Below, piece after piece: positions 43,848 to 54,600 of a stretch of DNA of 60,691 nt (within the stretch, counting starts at the first letter, position 1; each line of letters starts with the position of its first letter). The translations under genes and the position numbers were made by a program. Source of the DNA: JAZKBN01 sp040388605 (GTDB lineage: Bacteria; Bacteroidota; Bacteroidia; Cytophagales; Flexibacteraceae); the NCBI GenBank assembly GCA_040388605.1, contig JAZKBN010000065.1:1-60691 (forward strand). The letters run 5' to 3'. A model generated the notes under the pieces. It saw only the letters and a list, made by a program, of their open reading frames with translations, was not told the DNA's origin and did no database searches.

Positions 43848-45566
43848 TTAATGAATAACCGTGAACTCTACGCGACGGTTTCTTGCGCGTCCTTCTTCGG
43901 TTTCATTTGTATCTCTTGGCTTGGTTTTACCATAAGACTTAGTAGTCAGGCGGCTTGCGCTTATGCCTTTGTTAACCATGTAGTCAACAGCAGCATCGGC
44001 ACGGGCCTGGGCTATTCTGAAGTTAACGGCATCAGAACCAATTTTATCGGCGTGACCATCAATCTGAAGCTTCAGCTCAGGCTTTGCAGCCATAAGAATG
44101 CTGATGCTGTCAAGAATTTCCTTGTCGCGCGAATTAAGTTCTGTGCTGTTGAAGCCATATAAAGGAATCTCACCTAAAAGCTTCCTTTCGGCAGCAGTAA
44201 GTTTAAGGCCTTTATCTTTCTTAGCCTGTGCTTTAGATACAGCTTTAGCTGTTTTAGCAGTGGCAGCGGCAGCCTTTTTCTTGGTTACCTTCTTCTTAGC
44301 TGCAGCCTTAGGTTTGGCTTTAGGCTTGGCAGGAACAACCTTCTTAGGCTCAGGAGCAGGCGCAGGGGCCGGTTCAGGCTTAGGTGCAGGAGCAACAGGT
44401 TCAGGCTTAGGCTCAGGTATTGGCTCAGGTTTAGGCTCAACAGGTGCAGGTGGCGGCGTAGGACGACGAACAACTGTATCTACAACAACAGGAGCAGGCG
44501 GAGCCGGTGTATAAGCAGCAGGCTTGCTGCGGTTGCGACCGATAACTTTACGGAAGCCCACAACAATTTCCTGTTGATTGGCCTTCGCAACTTCAGTTGT
44601 TAAATCATTTACGGCAAAGTTGTAAGCCAGGGCAATTACAAAGTTAGGCATGTTTGCTTCCACGCTTACGATGGCGCCTGTAGGCTTAAGACCGCCGTAA
44701 GAGCTGTACCAACCGCCAATGCCCACATTACCGCCGGCCATAGAACCTTCAGATATTTTGTAGTGGAACAATGAACCAATGTTGGTCTGCATCTGAGAGC
44801 TGCTTACAAAGTAGTTGCGGAAGTTAGGGGTAATAATGAACTGGTCATTATTTAACACTGCCACACCGCCTGTAGTTGCAATAGCCAACTTAACAGGATC
44901 TTTCTGATCTTTAAGGAAGCTGAAGTTAGGCTGGTTCAGGTTCATTGTAGCCACACCGAGGTAGTGCTTAATGAAACCTGTTTCGTCATCTTCGCGGTAA
45001 TAATTAATACCTGCATTCACTATAAGATTGCTTGCTGTAGGGTTAGTACCGCCGTTACCCGGAATATCAGGTAAAACACCTGATTCAAAGTTCCCGGTTG
45101 TGGTATTAAACTGGTTGCTTGCCGTGTACTTATCAATTTTCAGGCTTTTCTGAAAATAACCCAACTGCAGGCCGAGCGACAATTTGTCGCCGGCACTGCT
45201 GATTGGAATATTATGACCATAACTTACAGCGCCGCCTATAAGGCCGGCAGCACCTGCCATTTTGGTGTTATCGTTCAGAAAATAGAAACCTGCATAACCG
45301 GTACGCGTGGTATCTCCGCGGTTTGTGCGGAAAATTGGGTACAGTACAGAAAGGTTAAGTGAATTCAAACCTTGGTTGGTAGCTACCTTATTGCTGTGAT
45401 AGCCTACTGTAACCGACATTGCATTCGACATGGCAGGGTTTGCGGGGTTAGTCGCAAGTGGCACCTGGTGGTATTGGTCGAACAACACGCCTTGCGCGCG
45501 GGATTCAGTAACCAGGCCTAAGCCCAGCAAACCCGTCACGGCTGCGCATAAAACTTTTCGCTTCAT
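43848..45566 (-). CDS. PorP/SprF-type T9SS membrane protein fused to an OmpA domain
   Basis: 572 aa from the ATG at 45566 (earlier in-frame ATG and other starts at 45581 and 45596). Signal peptide 'VLCAAVTGLLGLGLVTESRAQ'. The PorP/SprF barrel follows (about 25-330; 'GVLFDQYHQVPLATNPANPA', 'GYFQKSLKIDKYTASNQF', 'EIVVGFRKVIGRNRSKP'). Next comes a linker of Pro/Glu/Lys repeats ('PEPIPEPKPEPVAP'), then an Ala/Lys-rich histone-like stretch ('KPKAAAKKKVTKKKAAAATA'). It ends in an OmpA peptidoglycan-binding domain ('LKLQIDGHADKIGSDAVNFR', 'GRARNRRVEFTVIH'). PorP/SprF proteins help secrete or attach type B T9SS cargo. It directly follows the giant type B protein, with 61 bases between them, so it is probably its dedicated partner. 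Confidence 0.9.
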   Translation of the reverse strand: MKRKVLCAAVTGLLGLGLVTESRAQGVLFDQYHQVPLATNPANPAMSNAMSVTVGYHSNKVATNQGLNSLNLSVLYPIFRTNRGDTTRTGYAGFYFLNDNTKMAGAAGLIGGAVSYGHNIPISSAGDKLSLGLQLGYFQKSLKIDKYTASNQFNTTTGNFESGVLPDIPGNGGTNPTASNLIVNAGINYYREDDETGFIKHYLGVATMNLNQPNFSFLKDQKDPVKLAIATTGGVAVLNNDQFIITPNFRNYFVSSSQMQTNIGSLFHYKISEGSMAGGNVGIGGWYSSYGGLKPTGAIVSVEANMPNFVIALAYNFAVNDLTTEVAKANQQEIVVGFRKVIGRNRSKPAAYTPAPPAPVVVDTVVRRPTPPPAPVEPKPEPIPEPKPEPVAPAPKPEPAPAPAPEPKKVVPAKPKAKPKAAAKKKVTKKKAAAATAKTAKAVSKAQAKKDKGLKLTAAERKLLGEIPLYGFNSTELNSRDKEILDSISILMAAKPELKLQIDGHADKIGSDAVNFRIAQARADAAVDYMVNKGISASRLTTKSYGKTKPRDTNETEEGRARNRRVEFTVIH

Positions 45567-45627
45567 TATAGAAATCGACATATATCTGCAGTTCAATTAA
45601 ATGTTTGGGGTATGTGAGTCAGGTTGA

Positions 45628-48600
45628 TTAACGAATAAGGTTAATAGTTCCGGAGTTATTATTGTTGGCATCAACAACCTTTTTGCCATTGCGCAAGCCG
45701 GTAATGTTGTAGAAATATGTACCGCTTGGTGCAAGTTTACCATCGCTGGTACCATCCCACCCTTTGGTAGTAATATCCTGAACATTATCAGATTCGTAAA
45801 CAAGTACACCGTTACGGTCATATACCCTCAGGTGCAGCTCATCTATAGAATAACCATGCACTTTAAAGGTTCTGTTTACATCACTTGTACCTTCCGGTGC
45901 AAATGCCGATGGTATAAAGACATTCTGGTTAACCCTTATTACTGTTGTGAATTCAGCAGAGGTACAGCCTGATACTTTATTACGAACTGTAACTCTTACA
46001 GGCGCAGTCAAGGTAGCAGTGAAAGCGTAAGCAGGCGAAGAAGACACAACTGAATCGCTCAAATAACGATAGGTATATTCGTAATCAGGACTCGCGGGAG
46101 CCACAGATACTTCTACTTTTCCGTCGCTTTGATTTGCAGCCATAGAATCAGACTTGCTAACCAAAGATATAACCGGGGTAGAGTTTACACTTACAGTTTG
46201 CAGGGCCGATGTTGTGGTACAACCTTGTGCAGAGATAACATCAACTGTATAAACACCTGAAGTGGTTGCAGTAAGCGTAGAGGCTGTTGTGCCGGTAGCT
46301 ACATTGTCTTTCTTCCAGATGTAAGTGAAACCGTTTCCGGCAGGTGCGCTAAGCGTAACAGGCTGGTCACCGCAAGTGATAAGGGCAGGAGAGGCAGTTA
46401 CAACAGCAGATGGTGCAGGGTTGATATGAACAACAACTGAACCTGAAGCAGCGCTCGTACATGCACCAACCACACCCTGAACTGAAACAATCAGTGAATC
46501 AGTACCTGAAGTAGTGAGGCCGAAACTTCCGCTTGTTTGAGAAGCAGATGCAACACCGTTAACTGTGAAGATGAAGCTGTCGAAAGTGCCTGTTGCAGTT
46601 ACTGTATCAGCAGCAAACTGGCAGATAGTTGAGGCAGCCACAGTTGGTGCGGCAGGCGCAGCAATTGCAGGGTTAACCGTAATGCTTAAGTGCCTTGAGG
46701 TATCGCCATATCCGCATGAAGAATTAAGTGCTGTACGAACATATACAGTATAAGTACCGGCAGGCAGGTTTGCCAGGGTAAGTACATTGTTCCTGGTTGC
46801 GGCAGAATCAACTCCGTTTACATTGAAAATGTAAGTGGAATCCTGAAGTTCGGCAGTGAATACAACATCAGCGCCTAAGCAAACCGAAGTAACAGCCTGG
46901 CTGAGAACACCCGCTGGTGATGCTTTCCTTACGAAATACATTGCGGTATCAGCAGCGCCGGCGGCAGCACATTTGCCTGTATCCCGTGAGCTGGCCAAGG
47001 TAACTGTGTAATTCTGTCCGGCTGTTGGGTTGGCAATTGTAAATACATTACTTGTTTGAGCCGGTTGGGCTGTGCCGTTTAGGCTGAAGGTATAAAGTGA
47101 GTCACCTGCTGTTGCAGTAACATTTATAGCCTGGCCTTCGCAAACCACACCGCTGAACCTGGTTAAACCAAGTGATGCACCCGAAGGCTTAACAGTGAAT
47201 GTGCTGTTAACCAATGTGCTTGCGCATTGACCGGGAACATTAGCCACCACACCTACAGTAAATGTACCGGCTGTTGCGGCAGATACTTTGTAAGTATCTC
47301 CGCGGCCAAAGCCTGCAGCGCCTGAGAAGGTGTAGGTTACACCGGCTCCGCCGCCTGCGGCAGTAAAGGTTACAGAGTCAGTACCCTGGCAAACTGTGGC
47401 CGAAGAAGCAACCAAAGTAATGCCTGAAGTAGGAGGCTGAACAGTAACGTAATTGGTATCAACTGCTGAAGTACAGGCACCGTTAACAACCTGGAGCCTG
47501 ATCATTTCAGTTCCTGCCGCTGTAGGGGCGAATTTGAATGAAGAAGCAGCTGTAAATGCACCGCCGTTAAAGCTGTACAATGTACCTGTGTTTGTTGAGC
47601 TTGCCCTGATGGTATCGCCAAGACAAATTGAAGTTTGTACGTTAAGTACTGCAGTTACAGGCACGTTATAAACAACCGAGAATGCAGTTCCTACAGCGCT
47701 GGTACATGTTCCGCTGATAGCGCGAATTTCATAAGTAACAGGCGGAGGCGGAGGAGTTGGGTCCGGTGCCGTTTGAACGAAGTTACCTGTCGGGTCAGTT
47801 GGGCCGTTAGCAACGCCATCAATGTACAGTTGGTAAGTATTACCTGCTACAGGAGCACCGGTAATCCTGATATTGAATGTTGAGCTGTAGCAAACCTGTG
47901 CAGGCGAAGCAGTATAACCGTTAACCGTGAATGTTGGTGCGGTAGGCGAGCCTGAAGTGGTTAAGGTTACCAATGTGCTTGAATCGCTCCAGCATCCGTT
48001 GGCATTCTGAACTGCAAGCCTGAAGTTGCGGGTAGAACCTGCAGCACCGGCCAAAGTAATATTAACGCTTGAGTTAGTTCCTACAGGCTGACCTGAGAAT
48101 GCATAGTTGCTGAAACCGGCAGGACCTGTAAGTGTAATTACAGTACCTGCGCAACCTGAAGTTGCAGGGGTAGCATTAATTGCAGGAGTTGCAGGCTGAG
48201 GGTTAACTGTAATTGTTACAGAATCACTTGAAACACTGGTACAGCCACCTGCGCTGGTAACTTTAACTGCATACCTTAATACACCGCCGGCAGAATCTGC
48301 CGTTACAACCAGGCTGTCTGCTGTTTGAGCAGCTCCGCTTGTATTGGGGCCTAAGAAGGTGAAAGTAGCATTGCCTGTTGCAGCAGCATGTAAGGTAAAG
48401 CTTGTGCCGCCACAAACGCCTGTAGTCCTGTTTGCAGTTATGGTTGGTTTAGCCGGAGTGGCTGTAACAACTACCGCTGCTGAAACAGCGCTTGAACAAC
48501 CGCTTGCATTCTTACGGAACACAGTATAAGAGCCGGCAGTTGCAGGGCGAAGGGTATCGCCTTTAAAGCCGTTGCTCCATATTAATGTATCGCCGGGAGC

Positions 48601-51600
48601 GCCTGCAGGAGAAGCTACAAATGCAGCAGTACCAGAGCAGTTAGCGCCAGCGGTAAGGTTAGTAATTACAGGTGCTGTCGGGGGAGCAACCACGGTTATG
48701 GTTGTAGCCAATGTTCCGGTAAATACAGGTGTGCCAGAGGTTATTACACGAACCATGTAGCCTGTGCCCGGTGTGGTTCCGGCAGGAATGGTTACATCAA
48801 TTGTACCTGAAGCGTTAGTGTTTGCACTACCAATGTTAACCGGTGCTGCAAAGCTGCCGGAAGCATTTGAAAGCTGAACAGTGAATGTGTTAGGGCCCGG
48901 AACGGTTCCTTCAACAGTTACGGTTGAAGTTACAGTAGAACCTGCACAAACGGTGGTGCCCGGTAAAGAGATGGTAATGTTAACTGTAGCAGTATCGCGG
49001 TAAACAGCGAACGGAGAGAAAGAAGTATAGCCTGTTGCGGTTGCAGTGTTTGCACCTAAAACAGCGTCTTTACGCTCCCATGCACCGTTAATGTAGTGTG
49101 CTACCCTGGTGAAGTTATCTAAAGGTTCAGAAGGTGAGTTCTGGAATACATCAGCAGCGTTCCAGCCGAAGGTGAGGTCGGCAAGGCTGCCGCCGGGGGT
49201 ACCTTCAGAAAGATCCCACTCAAGGCCAACAAAGGTTTTGATACCTGCAGGCAGATCAGGAACGAAATCAGTGGCAGTTGCGCGTGGCACAACGTAAGCT
49301 GTAATGCTGTCTCCGGTTGAGTTGTTATCATCAAAAGTTACAGGAGCATAATCAGCAGCTGTACCAATCGGGAATGTAACAGGAGCAGCCGTTACGCCTT
49401 TCTTAGCGAAAGCCGAAACAGAGTCGGTCATTACATAACTTGCCTGTGAGCCGCCTGCAATAATAGCAGAGGCAGAAGCTACCAGGTTATGATTGGCCAG
49501 CTTAATATAGCCGCCGCTTAAATCAAGACGAACGCTGTCTGCAGCAAAAACTTTAACAGCAGGGGTAAGGGTTTTACCGGCTCCGTTCATGGCTATACCG
49601 CCAAGGTGCAGGTCAGATGCAGCCCAAAGTGTTGAAGTATGTGTGAAGCGTGAAACTTCAGTTAATGTGGTAACAGCTGTTTTAATTGTATCGTCGTCGC
49701 CAATTACCATATCAGCGCGAGTAAGGCTCGGTGCTGAAGTAATGGGGGTAACAAAGCTGTTTGCAGTAACGAAAGCTGTGTTTTTGGCAATTTCGAAGAA
49801 ACCTGCGCCGGGGTAATCAATACCGTGAAGAATACGATCTTCAACTGCATATTGCTCGCTCAGGGTAAGCGTTGTTCCGCGCTTTGTGGCAGCTCCGAAA
49901 GGATACAGGTTGTTCGACACATCAGCGCGAGCTGTTGCAGGAGCTTGTAATGTGTTAGGTGTTCCGTCTGCTGAACCGTAAATCGGGTTTTCAGAGCTTA
50001 TACCGGTTGCATAGTCGTTAGCTATGTAAGTGGTAAGGTTTGCATCGAATGTGTTGGCTGAATCTCCTTCGCCGCCGATTTTTACACCGTCCGGTGCAAA
50101 TGATTCGAAACCTGAACGGGCATCGTTGTTATCGAAAGATATACCGCGGCCGCTCATTGCAGAAGAACCATGGAATTTGTTACCTGTAATTTCGCCGTAG
50201 AACTGAAGGCCCGGTTTAGCAAGGTCAATAGCACGGGTATGCTGCTTGCTGTCGATGCTGATGCTCTTATATTGGAATGCAGTGTTCAGAGGCGCAGTTG
50301 AATCGAAAGGCCAGAATTCGTTATTGGTAATTTTCAGGTTAGCGTTACGGCCGGAAAGAATACCGCCTACGCTGTAGTTCATGAAAGTATTGCTGTCTAC
50401 CTCAACAGCTGCGTCAGATTCGTTTCCGCGAATCTCAAGCGCTGCAGGCACATAAGCTTTGGCAGCAGCAAAAACATCGAAACGGTTTTTGCGGATGCGG
50501 CTTGGCGTGCGTGATACAGGAGGCGCAATCATTTGCAAACCGTTTACATACAAGTGGTTATTGGTTACACGAACAGGACCGCCTTTGGCGCCGCTGATGT
50601 GAATGCCTAACCATGCAGCGAACAGGTTTGAATCTGCTGTGTGCGTTCCGCCGATAAGACCTGAGCCGCCGTATGCACGGAATGCCTGGCCGAATACGTT
50701 CCTGTTAGCGGCAGTGGTTGTGAACCGGTTACCTTTTATAGTGTACACATCAGTTCCGCTGCCTTCAAGACGAATGCCGTAGGTTGCAAATGTGAAAGGA
50801 GCTGCAGGCGTATAAGGTCCGTCGCTCAATATGTTACAGTAGCTAACTTTCAGGTTGTTGTGGGTGTTTGCCACCAGTGATTTAATACCGTGTGTTACGG
50901 TACGCATATCAACAACCAGGGTAAGGTTTTCGAAGTTTACGTTAGCGGTATCAACCTGGTACAGGTAATCAACTGTTCCGCCAACTTTAGCGTGTATGAA
51001 TACCGGGGTGGCAGAATCTGACATGCTTACATTAAGCAAAGCAGAAGCACCTTTGTTACCGCGAATTGTAATTCCGTTAGAAATAATATCGCCGGCTTCA
51101 AAAGTTCCGCGAAGGAGGTCAAGCGTATCGTAGCTGAAGGTTGTGGCAATACCATGCTTAATGGTTTTCCAAGGCGTGGTTGAAATACGGGCAAGTGCAG
51201 GAGACCTAGAGTCGTCGCCGGATATGCTGTCTACATAATAAACAACACCGTGCGGAATATCTAAAGTATAAACTGCGAAATCACCGAAGCTTGCGAAAGG
51301 AAGGTTAGAGGTGGCAGTGCTGCCTGCAGTATAAGTTGCATCAAAGCCTGTCCATTCTTCACCGTCAGATTTAGCAATAAGCGTATTTGTTGCCACTGAG
51401 CCGCCGAATTCATTGGTCGGGCTGAAGCCGAAGCTTAAAGTTGCATTACTTCCGCCGGGTACAGCTTCAGTTACATTCCATTGCAGGTTAACGAACTTAA
51501 CAACCTCAGCAGGAAGCGGGGGATCGAAATCTGAAGGGGAGTTGGTGCTGAATACATTAGCGCTGATAGCATCGCCGGTGCTGTTTGCATCGTCGAATGT

Positions 51601-54600
51601 AACAGGCGCATAGTCAGATGTTGAACCTATTGGGAAGGTAACAGGAGCGTTGCCAACGTTCGGAATAACCAGTTTACCTGCCGCATCAGCCACAACATAA
51701 GAGCCGGTGTTTCCGCCGGTAATGCCGCCGTTTGCAGTCAGGTTATAGTTACGAATGCTTACAAAACCTTTAGTCAGGTTAAGGGCTCCGTTTATTGTTG
51801 TTTTATCGGCAAGGGTAAGGGTTTTGCCTGCGCCGTTCAAGGTTAATGAACCAATGCTCAAGGCGCTGCCGCCTGTGTAATCAAGTGTTACAGTAGTGGT
51901 ATCAATGGCTGCATCACTATAATTATTACCGGCTGTTTTAATGGTCCAGTTATCAAGAGCGGCTGCAAATGCACCTCTCAGGCCGGGAGCAGATGTACGA
52001 CGACGAATGAAGCTGCTGTCGCCAACGAAAACAGTATTCGGTACAACTGTAACAAAGCCCAATGAATCGAAATCACTTTGGTGCTGAATTTTGTTTTCCA
52101 GTTTGAAAAGCTCAGGCAGTGTCATTGCTGCCGGGCGCTTAGAGGCACCGGTGGCAGTTGCAAACAAGTTACCCGAAGCATTGAAACGGAACTTCGTAGG
52201 GAACATGGTGGTGATTGCATAGTTGGTCTGGTTCCAAAGAGGAAGTTTCTTTGAATTACCGAATGCAGTATCAAGCGCTATGTAAACCTTCAGGTTTTTA
52301 TCGAAAGTGTTGGCTGAATCAGAAAGACCGCCTACCCATACTTTCTTGAAAGGAACCACATTTGCAGCACCGTTGTGGTTGGCAAATACAAGTCCGCGTG
52401 AAGTACCGCTGGTGTTACCGAACATTTTATTTCCGATTACGGTAATGTTCGTATCGGTAATTGCAGTCTGGCCTGCACCGGTGGTTTCCTGCTTGGTATT
52501 AATATGAATACAATCTACGGTTGTATTTGCAGCAGTGGTTGACGGACGGAAAACGTTGTTTTTAATGTTTACGTTATTTGAACGGCCAACTAAAACACCA
52601 TACTGGCTGAAGCCCATGAACCTGTTGTTCCTTACTTCCACGCCTGTGCGGCTTGCTGCAATCGCCTTTATTTCCACACCGCAAAGCACACCCGGACCAT
52701 AAGTATAGAAGGTGTTATCTTCAATCAGGTGGGTACCGCTGTTAGCAACCGGGCCGGCCATTTCATAGCCTATACCAAATGTGGTGTTACCCTGCAGGTG
52801 AATAGGTCCGCCGCGAAGGCTGCCTGCCTGAACACCATATTCAGTGTACATATAGTTACCTTGGGTAGCAGAATCAGGTCCGCCGATAAAGCCGTGGCCG
52901 ACTAACATGCGAATTGCGCGTCCCAGTGTTTGGCTGGTGCCTGTTCCTACGCCCGGAACTTTTTGTCCGAAGTAGTTACCCTGTATGGTTACATAGTCGG
53001 TACCGTTGTTACCGTCGAGCAACATGCCCATACTGGTAAACATGGTGGTATAACCCGGGTTAGGGTCATTAAGGGTAGCAAGTACCCTGTTGTTTCTGAA
53101 TACAAGGCTGTCGAAAGTTAAACCGGTGCTGGTTGCGCGAACGCCGTATTGAGTAGCAGCCTGGTTAACATCAATTTCAAGGCCTTTAATGGTTACTTTT
53201 TTAGCAGCAACCGTGAAAACCGCCTGGTTTGTTCCGGTAGTTGGGCCAACAACAATGGGCATGGCTGTTGCTAAAGGGTCTGCCATAATAACAAGTCCTT
53301 TATTAACAGTTACACCGCCGGTGTGGGTACCGTCCATAAGCACCAGCGTATCGCCGGGCAATGATTTTGAAATACCGGTTGCAATGGTTCTCCATGGAGT
53401 AGACCTGTTAATTGCCGCTGTATTTGCGCGGGAATCAAGACCTGTGCTTGGGCTAACGTAATATTTGTTGCCTGCAGTTAACTGCAAAGCCCAAACAGCG
53501 AAAGGAGAGAAGCTTGTGAAGCCGCTGCCTGTTGCGGTATTTGCGCTGTACACAGCAGTGCTTTGCTCCCAATCGGTACCGTTAAAGTGACCAATAATGG
53601 TGCCTGCTGAAAGCGGCGGGTTAACTTCTGAGGCAGAAGGCCATTCAAAAGTAAGGGTGGCATTGTTTCCGCCCGGTGTGGCTTCGGTAATATCCCATTC
53701 CTTGCTTACATATTTTGTAACAAGTGCAGGAAGCGGTGCAGAGAAATCAGCAGTGGTGGCTGCATCTTTCACCTTTACGCCTATATCGTCGCCGGTTGGG
53801 CCGCCTGCAGGAGCATCAGTAAAAGTTACAGGTGAATAGCCTGTTGATGTACCTACCGGGAACAGCAAAGGGTTAGTACCAATGCCCTGGCGAACAAAAC
53901 GCCCGCTGCCGTTGGTAACTATGTAACCGTTGGTGTTTGCATTATTTAAGTTAGCGCCGGAAGCAAGGCTCAAATCGAAATTGCCTATGCTGATGCGACC
54001 TGAGGCCAGGTTAATTAAGTTGGTAACCGAAAGCGCAGAACCCAATGTTAAGGTCTTGCCCGATGTGGAAACCAAATTTCCTGTTGAAACAGGTACTTCA
54101 CCTGTTAAAGTGAAATCTTTGGTTACGCTGATTGCAGCAAAGTTTGGCACCCATGTATGAATATTGGTACCTGCGGGAACCGAAGTAAGCGCACGCTGTA
54201 ATGAGCCGCCTATAGTATTCCTTGTTGCAAAGAACGAATTGGTGGTTACATAAGCATTGCCCGGAACAACAGTAACGAAACCGAGTGAGTCGGCATCCCC
54301 GGCATGCTGAATCCTGTCTTCCAACAGGGCAAGCTCAGCAGTGGTCAGTTCAGAAGGCGCTTTAAAGCTGCCGCCAATTTCAAACAGGTTGCCTGAGGCA
54401 TCAAGGTTGTAGCGTACAGGGTGTGTTGGTGTTGATGGGTACTCGGCAAAAACAGGCTGCGCAACGCTTACACCGTTAGAAGTGTCAAGTGCTATCCACT
54501 GTGCGAGGTCAGAATCGAAGGTGTTGACCTGGCCGGCAGCGGCGCCGCCTACAGTTACGTTTATGAAAGGCGTAACTGAAGCTGAGTAGTTATAGTTGGC

